Positions 48,083 to 59,577 of a stretch of DNA of 64,000 nucleotides are shown here, piece by piece. The position numbers and the translations under genes are program-made. Each line of letters starts with the position of its first letter. Position 1 is the first letter of the stretch. The notes under the pieces are model-generated. The model ran no database searches, was not told the DNA's origin, and saw nothing but the letters and a program-made list of their open reading frames with translations. Origin of the DNA: Dioszegia crocea. Taxonomy: Eukaryota > Basidiomycota > Tremellomycetes > Tremellales > Bulleribasidiaceae. The stretch covers positions 620,001 to 684,000 of the forward strand of contig BCKK01000006.1 of NCBI GenBank assembly GCA_001600615.1, given 5' to 3'.

Positions 48083-48583
48083 GTCGATACAATCTGGAAG
48101 GATTCGTACGTCGTTGATATGCTCTGACTAGAAAGGCAGATGAGCGGACGAAAGCAGTAGCAGCGCTGTATGTGTACTAGTGATGGCAGGGTATGGCTGG
48201 AGCGTGTTGCAGGTCGCTGTAGTACGGACGAAACACTGAAGGGACGGGGTAAAGCTGTTTAGGGATTTAAGGAATCAGGGATCAGAAAGGATCAGCCGAC
48301 AGTTGTGTGAGCGGCAAGCAAGGGGTCTACTAACCTGAAGCTGCTGACTCTTCACTTGAGTTTCTGAGTGGAGCCGTAGATTGGTAGTCAGTATTGCGCG
48401 GGCCAGTCTACCTTCTTTTTGCGCTGGTCAATGCATGTCTGGCGTGAGTTCCAAGTCTTCACTTCAGAGCTAAAGACATGATGTTACAAATACATAATGG
48501 AAGCTTATAAGTATTCGTCAGGTATCTGGTCACAGCTTAAGACGATATCGATGATGAGCGAGGAGACTATGTCGCTTAGTACA
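48083..48583. other. Spacer between the secreted paralogues
   Basis: Promoter of paralogue A and 3' region of paralogue B. No gene is supported; an open frame beginning at 48497 on the + strand is a shadow of the secreted gene. Confidence 0.5.
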
Positions 48584-49567
48584 TCATCCCTCAACACCGA
48601 TAAATCCCGCCTTGGCCCCTTCACCCCTCCGTACGACATCTACATCATCGCCGTGCAAATCGACCTCGTCCGTAATCACCCCTGTCTCGTCACGTACGGC
48701 AACGTCGCTTTCCTCCGCTCGCTTGAATCGCCCTACTTTCGAGCTGTTCCAGATACTAGCTGCGATCCCAGATTTGTCTTTCTGGGCCTTCTTTGTCGGG
48801 GCCGCAGGAGTGGCGTCGACGGTAATCACTGTGGCACCAGGGGCGAGAGGGAGGTCTTTCGGAGGTGGGCCAGGAATGACGCCCTTGGCAGGTTCTGCCA
48901 CTGCTGTATCGGGTATGATTGCGTCATCTCTCTGCTCAAGATCAACGCCCACTCGACGCAGACCCACTTCTTCAGTGATGACTCTCTTCTCAGGTCCGAC
49001 GTCGCCTTCTTCAAGGACGCTTCTCGCCTCGGCGAGGTCCCGCGCATACTGCATAGCTTTGGAGCTGCTGTAGCGGTTCTTGGCGACGGAGGTCTTGCTT
49101 GCCTTGGGGGGCTTGACTGATGTCGTAGATGCAGGTGGTGGAGGTGGGGGTGGGGATGAAGGAGGTGGAGGTGGAGGTGGCGCTGAAGACACAGGTCCCG
49201 GTGCTTCTATAGTCGGTCCCGGGGGAGCGACCGAGGCTGGCGTGGCGATTGGGTCAATGTCAGGGGCAGCGAGGGGGAGCGTCGGTTTGGAGTAGGAATA
49301 CAGCGTTTGGATATGAATTTTCCCTGAGGCGTCCGTGCTTCCAGTGATTTGTGTATGCCTGTCAACAGCAGGAGATGGAGACGACGAGGCAGGCGCGTCG
49401 GGCGAAGGCGTGACGACGGCAGTGGAGGTCATTGCCGATAGAGGAGCAGAGGAGATCGGGGTGGGAGTCGGGGCGACGGCTGGAGTCGTCTCGTCTCGAC
49501 GTACAGGTGCGGCGATTGCGAGTGATGCGAGCGTCGCTAGGACTAGAAAGAGCTGATGGGTGCGCAT
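48584..49567 (-). CDS. Secreted protein, paralogue B (327 aa), proline-rich with dibasic sites
   Basis: Single-exon gene. The signal peptide MRTHQLFLVLATLASLAIAA is followed at once by PVRRDE. A Ser/Thr/Pro-rich section and two polyproline runs (about 49140-49185) follow. The second half carries several Lys-Arg or Arg-Arg pairs: GPEKRVITEEVG, GRFKRAEESDVAV and DVVRRGEGAKAGFIGVEG. Such pairs are Kex2 sites, so the protein may be cut into peptides. The last nine residues KAGFIGVEG are identical to those of the gene at 47582-48082. No cysteines and no known domain were seen. The function is unknown. Confidence 0.82.
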   Translation of the reverse strand: MRTHQLFLVLATLASLAIAAPVRRDETTPAVAPTPTPISSAPLSAMTSTAVVTPSPDAPASSSPSPAVDRHTQITGSTDASGKIHIQTLYSYSKPTLPLAAPDIDPIATPASVAPPGPTIEAPGPVSSAPPPPPPPSSPPPPPPPASTTSVKPPKASKTSVAKNRYSSSKAMQYARDLAEARSVLEEGDVGPEKRVITEEVGLRRVGVDLEQRDDAIIPDTAVAEPAKGVIPGPPPKDLPLAPGATVITVDATPAAPTKKAQKDKSGIAASIWNSSKVGRFKRAEESDVAVRDETGVITDEVDLHGDDVDVVRRGEGAKAGFIGVEG

Positions 49568-50084
49568 GGTGATGTTGATCCTGATTCTAAGCCTGTCCTT
49601 GATGTGCTCTACTTCGAGTAGTAGATGAAGAATTGGAGGGGGAGGGGCAGCGCTTTATATATGGTCGAGAGATGGTCCGGTCTGAGATGGCTGGGGCGCG
49701 TTGCGGGACGATCGAGGATGAAATTTGCAAAGGGTGGAAAGGGCGAAGAGGACTTGTCCAGGGAAAAGAATGACTGAAAGGAGCACTGTGTACATACGTG
49801 AGCTGAACAAGTTTGGGATCGACTGAAGCACGTCGCACTTTGACGGCGGGGATCAAACACGGAACGTGCAGAAAGGGGTTAGAATAGATGCGAAGCAAAG
49901 GATGTCGAAGGGGTAAAGGGGCAACGATGAGGATGATTGAGGCAGTCGTCCAAACATCCTCCCCAGCGTTAACTCGAGCTCTCCCATACCCTCTGCCCCT
50001 TGTTTGAGTATGCCCAGCCGATGCATACGCCTCGACTACAACAAGACTCCTTCTCTCCCAGATCTCCATTCCTGAGCACTCCGT
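49568..50084. other. Intergenic region upstream of secreted paralogue B
   Basis: Holds the promoter of paralogue B and the 3' region of RPL10. No supported gene; minus-strand frames at 49587-50069 and 49609-49860 have no coding features. Confidence 0.5.
49653..49661 (-). promoter_or_regulatory. TATA box of secreted paralogue B
   Basis: TATATAAAG on the minus strand, about 86 nt upstream of the ATG at 49567; the strong consensus fits a regulated, highly expressed secreted gene. Confidence 0.55.
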
Positions 50085-50921
50085 TTAGGCACGAGCGGCC
50101 ATGCGCAAGTTCTGAACGAGGTTACCCTTGGGCTTGAGGAACTGTAATGTTAGCGCAAGCACCATCGTCATGACAAATGCAGCATACCTGAACGTAACAA
50201 CCGTCGTTGATGACCATCTTGTCGCGCTTGAGCTGCTCGTAGTCGGCCCGGTCGAGCGAGGTGAAACCCCACTTCTTGGAGACGATAATCTTCTGTCGTC
50301 CGGGGAACTTGTATCGGGCACGACGGAGGGCCTCAATGATGACGGCCTTGTTGGAGTCCTTGCATCGGATCGACATGATGACCTGGCCACTGGGTTGTCA
50401 GTGGTGTCTTGTAAATCAGAAAGGAATTGACGCACATGTTGACACGGGCGACGGCACCGTATGGCTTACCCCAAGCACCACGCATTCCCTGCTGCAGACT
50501 GATTATTCAGCAATTGCCCCCCTCGCCCAAAGAAATTACTTACCGATCGGCACCGGCGCAACTCAACATCTTGTTGATTCGCACAATGTGGTAAGGGTGG
50601 AGACGTATACGCATGTGGAAAGCATCCTTGCCGGACGTCTTGACGACGTACTTGTTGGCGCAAATACGGGCAGCCTCGAGAGCCTCGGAAGACAACTGCT
50701 CGTATTCGTCCGACACCAAGTGGCAGCAGAAGGGGAAGTCATCGACAGATGCACGCTTTCGGCCGAGATCGTAGATTCTGATCTTGGGCTCGGGTACACC
50801 ACGGTTGTACCTGGACTTGGGGAACCTGAGGGTGGTCAGATGATTACTAATCCTGATTCAAGATATCAACTCACGGCTTGTTCTTACAGTAACGGTAACA
50901 GCATGCGGGACGACGACCCAT
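50085..50921 (-). CDS. RPL10: 60S ribosomal protein L10 (uL16)
   Basis: Late-assembling large-subunit ribosomal protein. It begins [20 protein letters not shown] at 50921. The chain continues with [40 protein letters not shown] and [20 protein letters not shown], whose loop reaches the peptidyl transferase centre. [39 protein letters not shown] and [11 protein letters not shown] follow; stop 50085-50087. Four short introns interrupt the gene. All family landmarks are present and the length is usual for the C-terminally short fungal type. Confidence 0.97.
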
Positions 50922-51448
50922 CTTGAATACTGGTAAGTCAGCGCATGCTCTTACCTAAACTTCTGGTCGTCCTGTTCCCCATCTCCAAGTGGCCACAATT
51001 GCTTGCTCAGCAATTCCCCCGATCCCTCATTCGCCTCCCTCCTTGCCCATCTCCTATTTCACCCTATGCTCTCATGCCCCACTCTGCTCATATCCCTCCA
51101 CTGGCCAGCAGCGCTGTAATCGACAGGGCGTAACTCACAATATCTCGATGTTGAAGGTTAAGGAAGAAAGAGGAAAGGATTCTAATAGGGCTCTCTATGA
51201 CTCCCACCCACAGGGCCACATTTGCCACGTTTCGGATCCGGGCTGACTCAGAGCTGTCGGAGTTTTGAGCGGCGAAATTGTCGCTTACTAAGGAAGTGGA
51301 GGTGTGGCACTTTTACTCCCGCCAGAGCTACTCCCCCGGAACCATACGCAAAGCTCAGACACGCATACCGGCGCCTGGCTACACCAATGTACAATGTACC
51401 ATTCGTACGGCCAATCTATACAGTTCACCACTTCACAAGAGGCATAAG
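50922..51448. other. Divergent promoter RPL10 / phosphopantetheine adenylyltransferase
   Basis: No gene is supported. The RPL10 leader (about 50930-51140) is pyrimidine-rich on the + strand display and probably contains a leader intron. GGCCACATTTGCCACG at 51217-51232 shares CACATTTGCCAC with the PACE-like site near 47210. Confidence 0.45.
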
Positions 51449-52625
51449 ATGGATGTCGCTGAGGCCGATCTCGCGCATGCCCTCGGCGAAATCAAACCCG
51501 TGGCTAATGTATGCCTCGTTCTCCCGTTCAGCCCGTCTCTCCTGCTCGACCCAACTCCACTCCTACCGACGATATACCAAACCGTTGTCGCTGTGCCCAC
51601 TGCACACATACTCGTACACCTCGTTACACCATCCTCGACAGGCGAGTCCGCAGAGGAGCAGCTGTACGACCAACTAAGGCGCAACCCCAGGGCTAACTGG
51701 GACGTACTCCAGCGATTCTTGGCTGAAGTGTACGCGTCGTTATCGGCTGGACAATGGGCATGTGGGAAGGTGCTTTTGGATGTCGAGGTGGCTTTTGCCA
51801 AGGCGCCGAATCAGGGGATAAGCAGAGAGTATGGTGCAATACTCTACCTGGACGGTATGTAACTTGCAGCGATTGAACGTTCTATATAGCTGACAGTCAG
51901 GCTTTGGTTCTCTCCTTCCATCGGACCTACCTTCGCAACTCCCTACTCACGCCCTCCCATGTCCGTCTTTCCCCTCTTCCTCATCTTTATCCTACACACC
52001 ACCCTCGCCCGTCCCCGGTCCCGATGTCGTAGCTCTAGGCGGTACATTCGACCACCTGCACGCAGCGCATAAACTCTTACTTCACCTCGCGCACTTTCTC
52101 GCCCGCCGGAAAGTCATAGTAGGCGTAATGAGCGATGCTTTACTATCCACCAAATCACACAACGAATTTCTCCAGCCTGTATCAGAACGAATAGCCACCG
52201 TCAAGAAGTTTATGGAAGGTCTAGCGCCGGAATCAGGCATCAAACTTGATATTGTGGAGATTTTCGATCCGTTTGGACCGACACAGGATGATCCGGATAT
52301 ACAAGCATTGGTCATTTCGGAAGAGACAAGATCGGGGGGTCAGGCGGTTAATGATCGGCGGAAAGAGAAGGGGCTGGAAGAGTTGGCGGTGTGGTGTATC
52401 GGTGTGATATCGGCGGGGAAGTCAGGATCGCGGCCTGATCCAGGCCGTGGAGGGGCTGGTAGGGAGGGACGAGGTGAGGGGACAGGGTCGCCCCGGGAGA
52501 TTGGGGATGGGACGAGTATGGGGTCTGGGATTTTGAAGGGAATGGATGAGAAGACGCTGAAGGAAGTCAAGATGGGGAGTACGGCTGTTAGGAAGTGGCT
52601 GTCTGAGGGCGGGGATCGGCGGTGA
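51449..52625 (+). CDS. CAB4: Phosphopantetheine adenylyltransferase (CoA synthesis)
   Basis: Nucleotidyltransferase that makes dephospho-CoA from 4'-phosphopantetheine and ATP. The preferred start is MDVAEADLAHALGEIK at 51449; an in-frame ATG at 51278 also exists. An N-terminal domain of about 130 residues precedes one intron (about 51859-51900). The catalytic block follows: VVALGGTFDHLHAAHKLLL carries the GGTFDHLHxGH-type nucleotide-binding motif. RRKVIVGVMSDALLSTKSHN and IKLDIVEIFDPFGPTQDDPD come next, then IQALVISEETRSGGQAVN for the ISxET motif. A glycine-rich loop (GRGGAGREGRGEGTG) near 52440 is unusual. Stop 52623-52625. Confidence 0.93.
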
Positions 52626-52959
52626 AGGTAAAGAGAAGGGGTCGCCGTGCAGAAGTTAGCTAGGCAGAGTCTTTGTACAATTGTACAGTATTGATAAATT
52701 GTAGATCGGTTCATGAAGGTTGTAACAGTCTCTAAGATATACGCTCCATAGCCAGCATGAAAGCTTGAGTTGTCGATGCTCGAGCTCGTGAGGGGTGTAT
52801 GCATGATTTGGGCCTATTGTGAGTATGGCAATGTGCCAATTGATGCTGTCTAGTGAATCTAAATTACTACAACAAAGTGTCCATGACCATCCTTCCCTCC
52901 ATCATGATGAGCCCTTGACTACGATTACACATACTGACCACCCCCACCAAGCGCATCAC
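52626..52959. other. Convergent 3' region
   Basis: 3' regions of the adenylyltransferase (+) and the TFB homologue (-) meet. Nothing else is seen. Confidence 0.5.
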
Positions 52960-54789
52960 CTAATCCACGCCCATTTCCCTACTTGAATCCAACCCCAAAT
53001 CCGAGCTAAGCATGAGAGATTCAGGTTTAAAGGCCCATTTATCAAACACATCCACCACTCTCGCCCATTGTTGATTCGTGAGGTCCTTCGCCTTGGTCTC
53101 GGGTTCAACAGGTGTACCTCTCCATCTCTTCTCATGCCCCTCTTCATCATCCGCAAATCTCTCCAAGAGATTCTCCGCCCCGAATCCAAGATTCTTGCTG
53201 ACTTCCGAAAGTGGCTGACCCTCCCTGACAAAACAATTTCGCAGCACAAAGTCCCACGCGTCTTTCTGCGATGGGAGGATTGGCGAGTCCAGGCGGGGCG
53301 TCAATTCGATGCCGAGTAATGTGGGGCGGGGGAGGGGTTGAGGTTCGCCCGCGCGGCCCGCGGCCGGGTAGAAGTCAACGGTGGTAGTGGGGGTTGGTGA
53401 GTGTGTCCAATCGCCCTCGACTGGATCGATAATAGACGGAATGATTGATTTGGATTTTGGCGAGGGTTTGATAGGAGTCGAAGTTGTACGTTTACCGGCT
53501 TTATCAACATTGGCAACGTGATGATGGGGAGTAAGGGGGCGGCGGTGGAAGAGGGATGAAGTCATTATTGATAATTTACAATTGATCGTTTCGCGTGGTC
53601 GGGCCATTAGGCGCTGGGTCTCATCAGCCAAAGGTTTCGAGTCTTAGGAGTGTAGATTACTCACATCGTACATGCCCTTTCCGACCAGGACGGCAAGTCT
53701 CACTCTGCCCCAACGCCATAGCCACTCTCTGCCATGATCACCGCCGACAGCACTCCCGATCCACTGCGCTAGCATCTGCTCCCCATTCACTCCGTCCGGA
53801 ACGGTAACTACCACCGTTATAGCCGGTGGCTCATCCTCCCAGTTTCTCCTTATTGTTCCTAATTGACCCTCACCGGTGGACTCTGGGATATTCGACGATG
53901 TGGCAGATAGGTATGGCTGTAACACCGGATCGCTTAGGATGGCAGGTAAGGTTGGCCATCGATAGACCGATGATTCAGACAGGATGAGATTGGGGTGAAG
54001 TGGGGTTTTGTGCATTGATATTTGTGGTTGTCCCGGATGGTCGATCGCCGAGAAGGCAACATATGCAGCCTCGATATCTGACGGATCGGACGGTGAAGCT
54101 GGGTCTGAATTGACATCGTCATTGTCTTCGGAAAGGGATGGGCTGTAGTGTGGAGTACCACCACGAGCTACGCGGACATCGTATGGCACGAGGGCAGCGG
54201 GAGTGTGATCGAATGCCCGAGAGAGCATTCCTGAGCTCGGCTCGGAAATGACAACGACGGCGGGTCTGACAATGTTGGAAGAGTCGGACGATGGAGTCGA
54301 CGAAGAGGTTGGCTCTGAAATCCGCCGTCTGCGAGAGGTAGGTGCAGCGGCCTTGGACCAGGCTGGCCAAGTAGATTTCGCCTTAGAGGCAGACTCCGCT
54401 GCCGCTCCAACGTCGTCCCTTTTCTCTTCCCAAGACTTCCACGCCTCAGCTTCATCAACACTCGCACCGCCTTCCAACAGACTCCGTGTCAATTGCCCAG
54501 GCCCAGGATAGACCTCAACGACGACTTCCCCAGGTCGGATACCTAGATCGCGCACGAACGCATCGCAGTGATCCTTATTGGCCAGGGAGACCCGACCGCG
54601 GAATATCCAGGCAGGGTCAATGACCGATGTCGCGAGTATACGACGGGGGAAATAGGTCGGCCACGTTGACGGGACGGGAAGTGGGGGTAGATGGGGGACA
54701 GGGGGTCGGGGTGGTTTGGACGTTGCAGAGGAGGATGAAGCCCGTGTTGCCGGCCTGGTCAATACTCTCGATCGAGCGACTGAGCGCAT
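52960..54789 (-). CDS. MTF1: Mitochondrial transcription factor B / rRNA dimethyladenosine transferase family
   Basis: Mitochondrial factor related to KsgA/Dim1 methyltransferases; in yeast Mtf1 opens promoters with Rpo41. The presequence is Arg/Ser-rich (MRSVARSRVLTRPATRASSS). The SAM-fold motif I is VVVEVYPGPGQLTRSLLEGG, with Pro and Gly placed as in the family. AVVVISEPSSGMLSRAFDH and NLILSESSVYRWPTLPAIL follow, then WLWRWGRVRLAVLVGKGMYD. An intron with a CTGATGAG branch (about 53625-53675) joins GMYD to RLMARPRETINCKLSIMTSS, the conserved substrate-binding part. The C-terminus ends SSREMGVD, stop 52960-52962. A long acidic/Ser-rich insertion (54100-54440) is odd. Whether it keeps methyltransferase activity is unknown. 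Confidence 0.85.
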
Positions 54790-55403
54790 CTGACACCAGA
54801 ACCTAAACCCAGCTTTAGGGCTGATCGACGAGAGCGGTGAAGGGCTTGCAGGGTGGAGGTATGATTAATTTTGGAGAGGAGGGACCGGGTGGCGGAGTTG
54901 CCGGAAGTGGTAATTGACAGTTGGCCGTGCCTGAATGTGACTGATTTGGCCGGGAAAGGAATGACGCCGGCAAGGTCAAAAGGGGGACTAGTTTCAGCTT
55001 GTCAACAACCCTCATTGTTCCCTTTACACCCGTACTGTACTACATTCCTCTTCATACATTCAGTGGACAGGATTGAGATTGTCGATCCTGGAGCCTCTTC
55101 GTCATTACAAGGAAGGTTGAAGCTGAAACGAGGTGAGTATCGCTGACCGGGCCGGGTGGGGAAGATTTAGGTTTGGGAATGAGAAAAGCGTCCCTTGGTC
55201 CGAGCGGGAAGAGGGAGGGAAAACGAAAGCCTTTCTCCCCTTGGCATAGGCATACCTCGGACTTGATCATCACATCTATATACTACCCCTCAATGACCGT
55301 GCTTGAGTACACCAGATCGCTGACGCCCACCCAGCCTTTCTCTCTTCACTCCCACCCATCAAGGGGTTCAAGCGCAGTTTACTTCGCCTAGACACTGATC
55401 ACG
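54790..55403. other. Divergent promoter MTF1 homologue / disordered protein
   Basis: No gene is supported. The + strand is CT-rich close to 55404. Open frames at 54871-55146 and 55173-55391 show nothing recognisable. Confidence 0.5.
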
Positions 55404-58400
55404 ATGCCTGGTGAGTCTGCCTATACCCCTCGTTCATGAAGTATCGGCTAATCGTCTAGACTACCACCTGAACGAGCCTCCGGCGTACCTCTCAATAGCC
55501 TCAGCCAACGCTCTCATCTCCGACATCCAACCCACCACCATCCTGCCCGCAACTCTCCTCCACATCAATCTCTTCCTCGATGAGATCCTCTATTCTCTAC
55601 TCTCAGCTTCCATGTCCCTCAATCCGGTGGATATCCGCTCATTAGGTGTTCCCGCCGTCTTCTCAGCCGACAAGTCCGGAGAGTCAACAGCTATCCGATC
55701 GCTGGGCCGAAGTGCAGTAGGCGAGGCGGAACTGGAATTGCGCTCGTGGATCGAATCGAATGGTTCGCTAAAGGAAGGTTTCGGGCGGGATGGGAAGGGA
55801 ACAGGAATGAAACGGGGTTCTTTTGTTCTGCAGGAGGCATTTGAGGTTCTGCGGGGTAGATGCGAGGAGTTCTCGGTAAAGTTCCGCTCTCGGTCGAGGG
55901 AAAGTATTGGCTGATGGTATAGACTTTGGCAGGTGATGAAGGACCGGATAGTAGTACGGAGACTGAACGGATGAGAGCTTGGGTCGCTGCGGGTGGGATT
56001 GGCGAGGAAGTTGTGCTGTCTCCTGCGGCGCTGTACATCACCGCTATCCTCGAGTAAGCCATCGTGCCTTAGGCTGATGTGACACTGGGCATATAAGCTG
56101 ATCCTCAGACACGTGTGCGAACACACCCTCGCAGCTCTTGCTCGAGTCGTCGGTCGAGACTCTGACAACACCGCCGCGAGCCTCGAAGACCTCTTCACAG
56201 CCGTAGCTGAGGATGATGGCATTTGGGGCTTCTTCAAGCGAATGCAGGGTGAGTTGCTTGAAGTCTAGCTACGTTACATCACTGACTCTTCAGTCCGAAA
56301 AGCTCTCGAACAGGCTATACAAGCTCGTCAGAAACGCGTCCATCCATCACGACCGGCCGACAGAGCGGTGAGCCGGGGTGCGCCAGGTCTAGGCCAGTCG
56401 GGGTCACAGACTTCGCTCATCCAACCGTCCGTTTCCGGCGGGATCAGGGATCAAGATCCAATCAAGAAGTCTTCCCTCCCTCCATCATCCTACGATGCGC
56501 GTGCATCTCACGATACATCTCGCTCCATCGCCGGAGGTGTGATGTCGAAATCCCCATCGATGGGGTCTGCGGCTCGGTTCGGGCCCGGCATCGGACCTAC
56601 TCGAGAGTTGCATAACCGTACGCCCAGCGTACTCAGTACCAATACGCGGAATATGATCGGGGCGTATAATGATCAGTCGGATGCAGGGAGTCAGTTTGGT
56701 CGGTCAAGGAGGGACGAAGAGGATGACTTCGACGCCCTGGTGGCTAGTGGAGAAACTATGAAAGTTAGCTTGACACCCAGCAGGTTGAAGAATTTCGATG
56801 TGAGTTGACCGGATCACCACCAAACCAAGGGTGTACAATCAGCTGACCTGACAGGCTGGCCGCAAACAGTCTCCGGGTAACAATCAGGCGAATGTACGTC
56901 GGGATCGACCCTCCACGTCTAGTCCTCCTCGTCAGGAAGAACTCCCACCCCTTCTCCCTCGCACTGCAACTCCGTCCAGCGCAGCAAACGGCACTCCTCC
57001 TCGACCCCCTCGCTCGTCCTCTATGCGCTCTCGAGCCGGCTCGAACGCCGCTGTGGCCGCAGCCGTTGCCGCCGCTCAGCCGAAGTTACAAGCCCGGGAT
57101 GCATCTATCGTGGCGGAACAGGAAGACTCGGAAGATCTGGCGGATGACTCATATGCGGCCCAAACACGAAAGGCCAGTGGGAGGGAGAGTCTGGCGGAGT
57201 TACTCGCATCGACCGGACCGGCTTCTGCGCCCGGGACGGAGTACAAAAATGGGCATGGAGAGGTGAAACGAACTGTACCCGCCGTCATTGTCGGTACGGC
57301 TCCTCCTCGCTTTGATGATCTATCCGAGTCGAGATCAGACGCTCCAGTACCCAGAGCTTCGGTCAATCGGCCTGATCGGGTCGTCCCGGAGGCCTCGCCC
57401 GATCTGGAAAATCTAGGCGGGCGAAAGAAATCTCAAACGAGAGAAATGGCCGATTTCTTCAATGATGGTCCGCCCGAACCTAACCCTCGTCGATCTCCCC
57501 CTACAGCCAATTCAGCCACTCTGGGATCTACCAGCAATGGAGTTGCGGGGAAACCTAAGACTCCCGCTCAAGAAATGGCTGATTTCTTCAATAATACCCC
57601 TGCAGCCCCAACTTCTTCTGCCGCCCCGATGCGATTCGGAGCGCCCGTCGAGAATCTCGCTCCGGCCCCTGCTAAGAAGGGGTTCAAGGGGTTCATGTCG
57701 AAGATTGGAGGTGGTGGGTCGAAGAGGAAAGGTAGCGTGGATCAGTCTACGGAAGACTTTTCTAGGTTGGGTTCAGGGCAAGAAGCGAGGAAACAAAAGA
57801 GTATGGCTAGTATGGCTACTACGACTGGACCTTCAGGTCAGTCGATGTCAGCCTCGACTTCGGGCGAAGGGACGACGAATGCTAGTTCTATCGCGGATGC
57901 TTATCGTACCCAACAACAACAATCCCCTCCTGCCGATCGTCAACCTCCACCCTTAGCTGCACCCATCACGACCGATCCTTCCTACCCTTCTCAAACCCAA
58001 CAACCCCTTCAGGACCAGACGAGACCGCCTCTCCCCAAGAAGCCCTCTGAAACCAGTCTGGGAGGATCTGCGGTCGGGGCTGGCGCGGCCGGCCTAGCTG
58101 TTGCTGCAGGTGCAGCTGGCATGTCACGCAAATTGTCAATCCGGAAACCTGTGCCTTCAGTCGATGCGGGCGCTTCCCCCGGTATACCTCCATCGCCCTC
58201 ACTCACCCTTCCCCCCACTTCGGGCTTCCAACCCAGTCCTACACCCAGCAGCAGAGGCGCTCCTCGGAAACCGTCCACGGTGGATGAACAGTCAGATGTC
58301 GGCTCGGATATCTTGCCGGATCAGCCTGCCCCGCCAGCTTCTTATCCAGTAGCGGGTGAGGATGTCGTTCAGACGCTGGGAGAAAAGAAGTCGAACGATC

Positions 58401-59137
58401 AGATGAGCTTTGCAACTGCCCGAGAAAGGCAGTCTGGTTCGCCGTCAAGAGAAGATCACGAGACGGAGGACGGGTCAAATACGCCAAGAGTCGTCCAGGG
58501 GGCGATTGTCGGTGCGGGGGTCATAGGAGGGGTAGATTCTGTCCCTGAGGCTAGGGCGGCTAGGGACGGCGGGGATGTGGAGGAGAAGGAGAATGGGGAT
58601 GTTGAAATGGACACGGTTCCTGAGGCTGCAGGGCTCAGGGATGATGTACCGACAGAAACGGTAGAGACATCATCGACAGTTGTTGATCCCTTATCGGACG
58701 TACCTCAATCCCATCCTCCGTCTATCCCCCTTGGTGGTTTACTACCCCTCCGACACCTCCTCGACGGCGCTACATCAGTCAAGGAATGCCAAATGCTTCT
58801 CGCGGCCATCTTGTCACAGTGGGGCGTTCCCGCCCTGGGTGGAGAAGGGGATGAAGGCAAAGTCGACCCAGAGAGCAGGATCGCAGCGTGGTTACTTGCC
58901 GGCAGGGATGGGCCGGTGGGCGATGCGGCGCTCAAGGTCGGAGAGGGACATGGACAAAAGGCGAGTAGTGAGGGTACGGCAGTAGCTGGCGGTCTTGAGC
59001 CGGAGGTGCGTGAGGTTGAGGTGAAGGACGGAGACGAGGAGGAGAGGGTGGATGAAGGTGTGACTGTTGCAGGTGTTGTTGAGGATGTTAGGAAATTGGC
59101 TTTGGGCGGTGTGCGGGATTTGGGTAAGATGTTTTGA
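55404..59137 (+). CDS. Large disordered protein with histone-fold-like N-terminus
   Basis: The start MP at 55404 is followed by a 50-nt intron (55411-55460) and DYHLNEPPAYLSIASANALI. The N-terminal 200 residues look folded: LPATLLHINLFLDEILYSLL, then LSPAALYITAILEHVCEHTL and AALARVVGRD, which resembles the second and third helices of histone-fold (H2A-type) proteins. The rest is Ser/Pro/Gly-rich. A motif EMADFFND (57447) recurs as EMADFFNN (57576). A basic Lys/Gly patch (KKGFKGFMSKIGGGGSKRKG), an alanine/glycine-rich run (58075-58120) and a folded-looking tail helix LPLRHLLDGATSVKECQML with AAILSQWGVP follow. It ends GGVRDLGKMF. About six introns, all near the 5' end. The function is unknown. 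Confidence 0.78.
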
Positions 59138-59577
59138 GGAAGATTGATAGAGATTATAATATGAGATGGTGGTTTGTTGCGCGTTTAGGCTTGCCTAAGT
59201 CAGACGGCTGTATGTGTTTCGGGTGTGAAACTTTTAGATGGGCAGTGTTTGAGCTTGTGTCACACGCAGAGCTGTGAAGGACGAGGTGATAAGTCCCCTT
59301 GCTAGGCATCCAGATTTGACAACTATGCATGTGGGGTTTTATGATTATCAACTAGACGAGACAACTTTCTCTACAATCGGCCATGCTGCTAACTACTACA
59401 GAGTCTATTAAACCTACCCAAGATTCGTATTCCGATCGTAACCATCAAGATGCAGTCGTCCTCCACATCTACCCACCCCTCTGACCAAGTGGCACAGCCA
59501 CCCAGTCCCCAGCCATCTCGTATCGTCCAACCTCGTGTATAGTCGTGCGTATTGTATGTTATGTTCATTCGATCGTT
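59138..59577. other. Convergent 3' region
   Basis: 3' regions of the disordered protein gene (+) and the kinase gene (-). Nothing else is seen. Confidence 0.5.

Noticed and set aside
48497..49556. Plus-strand frames over the secreted gene, including glycine-rich ones
   Set aside because: Shadows of the minus-strand proline-rich coding region; the minus-strand signal peptide and shared C-terminus decide the strand.
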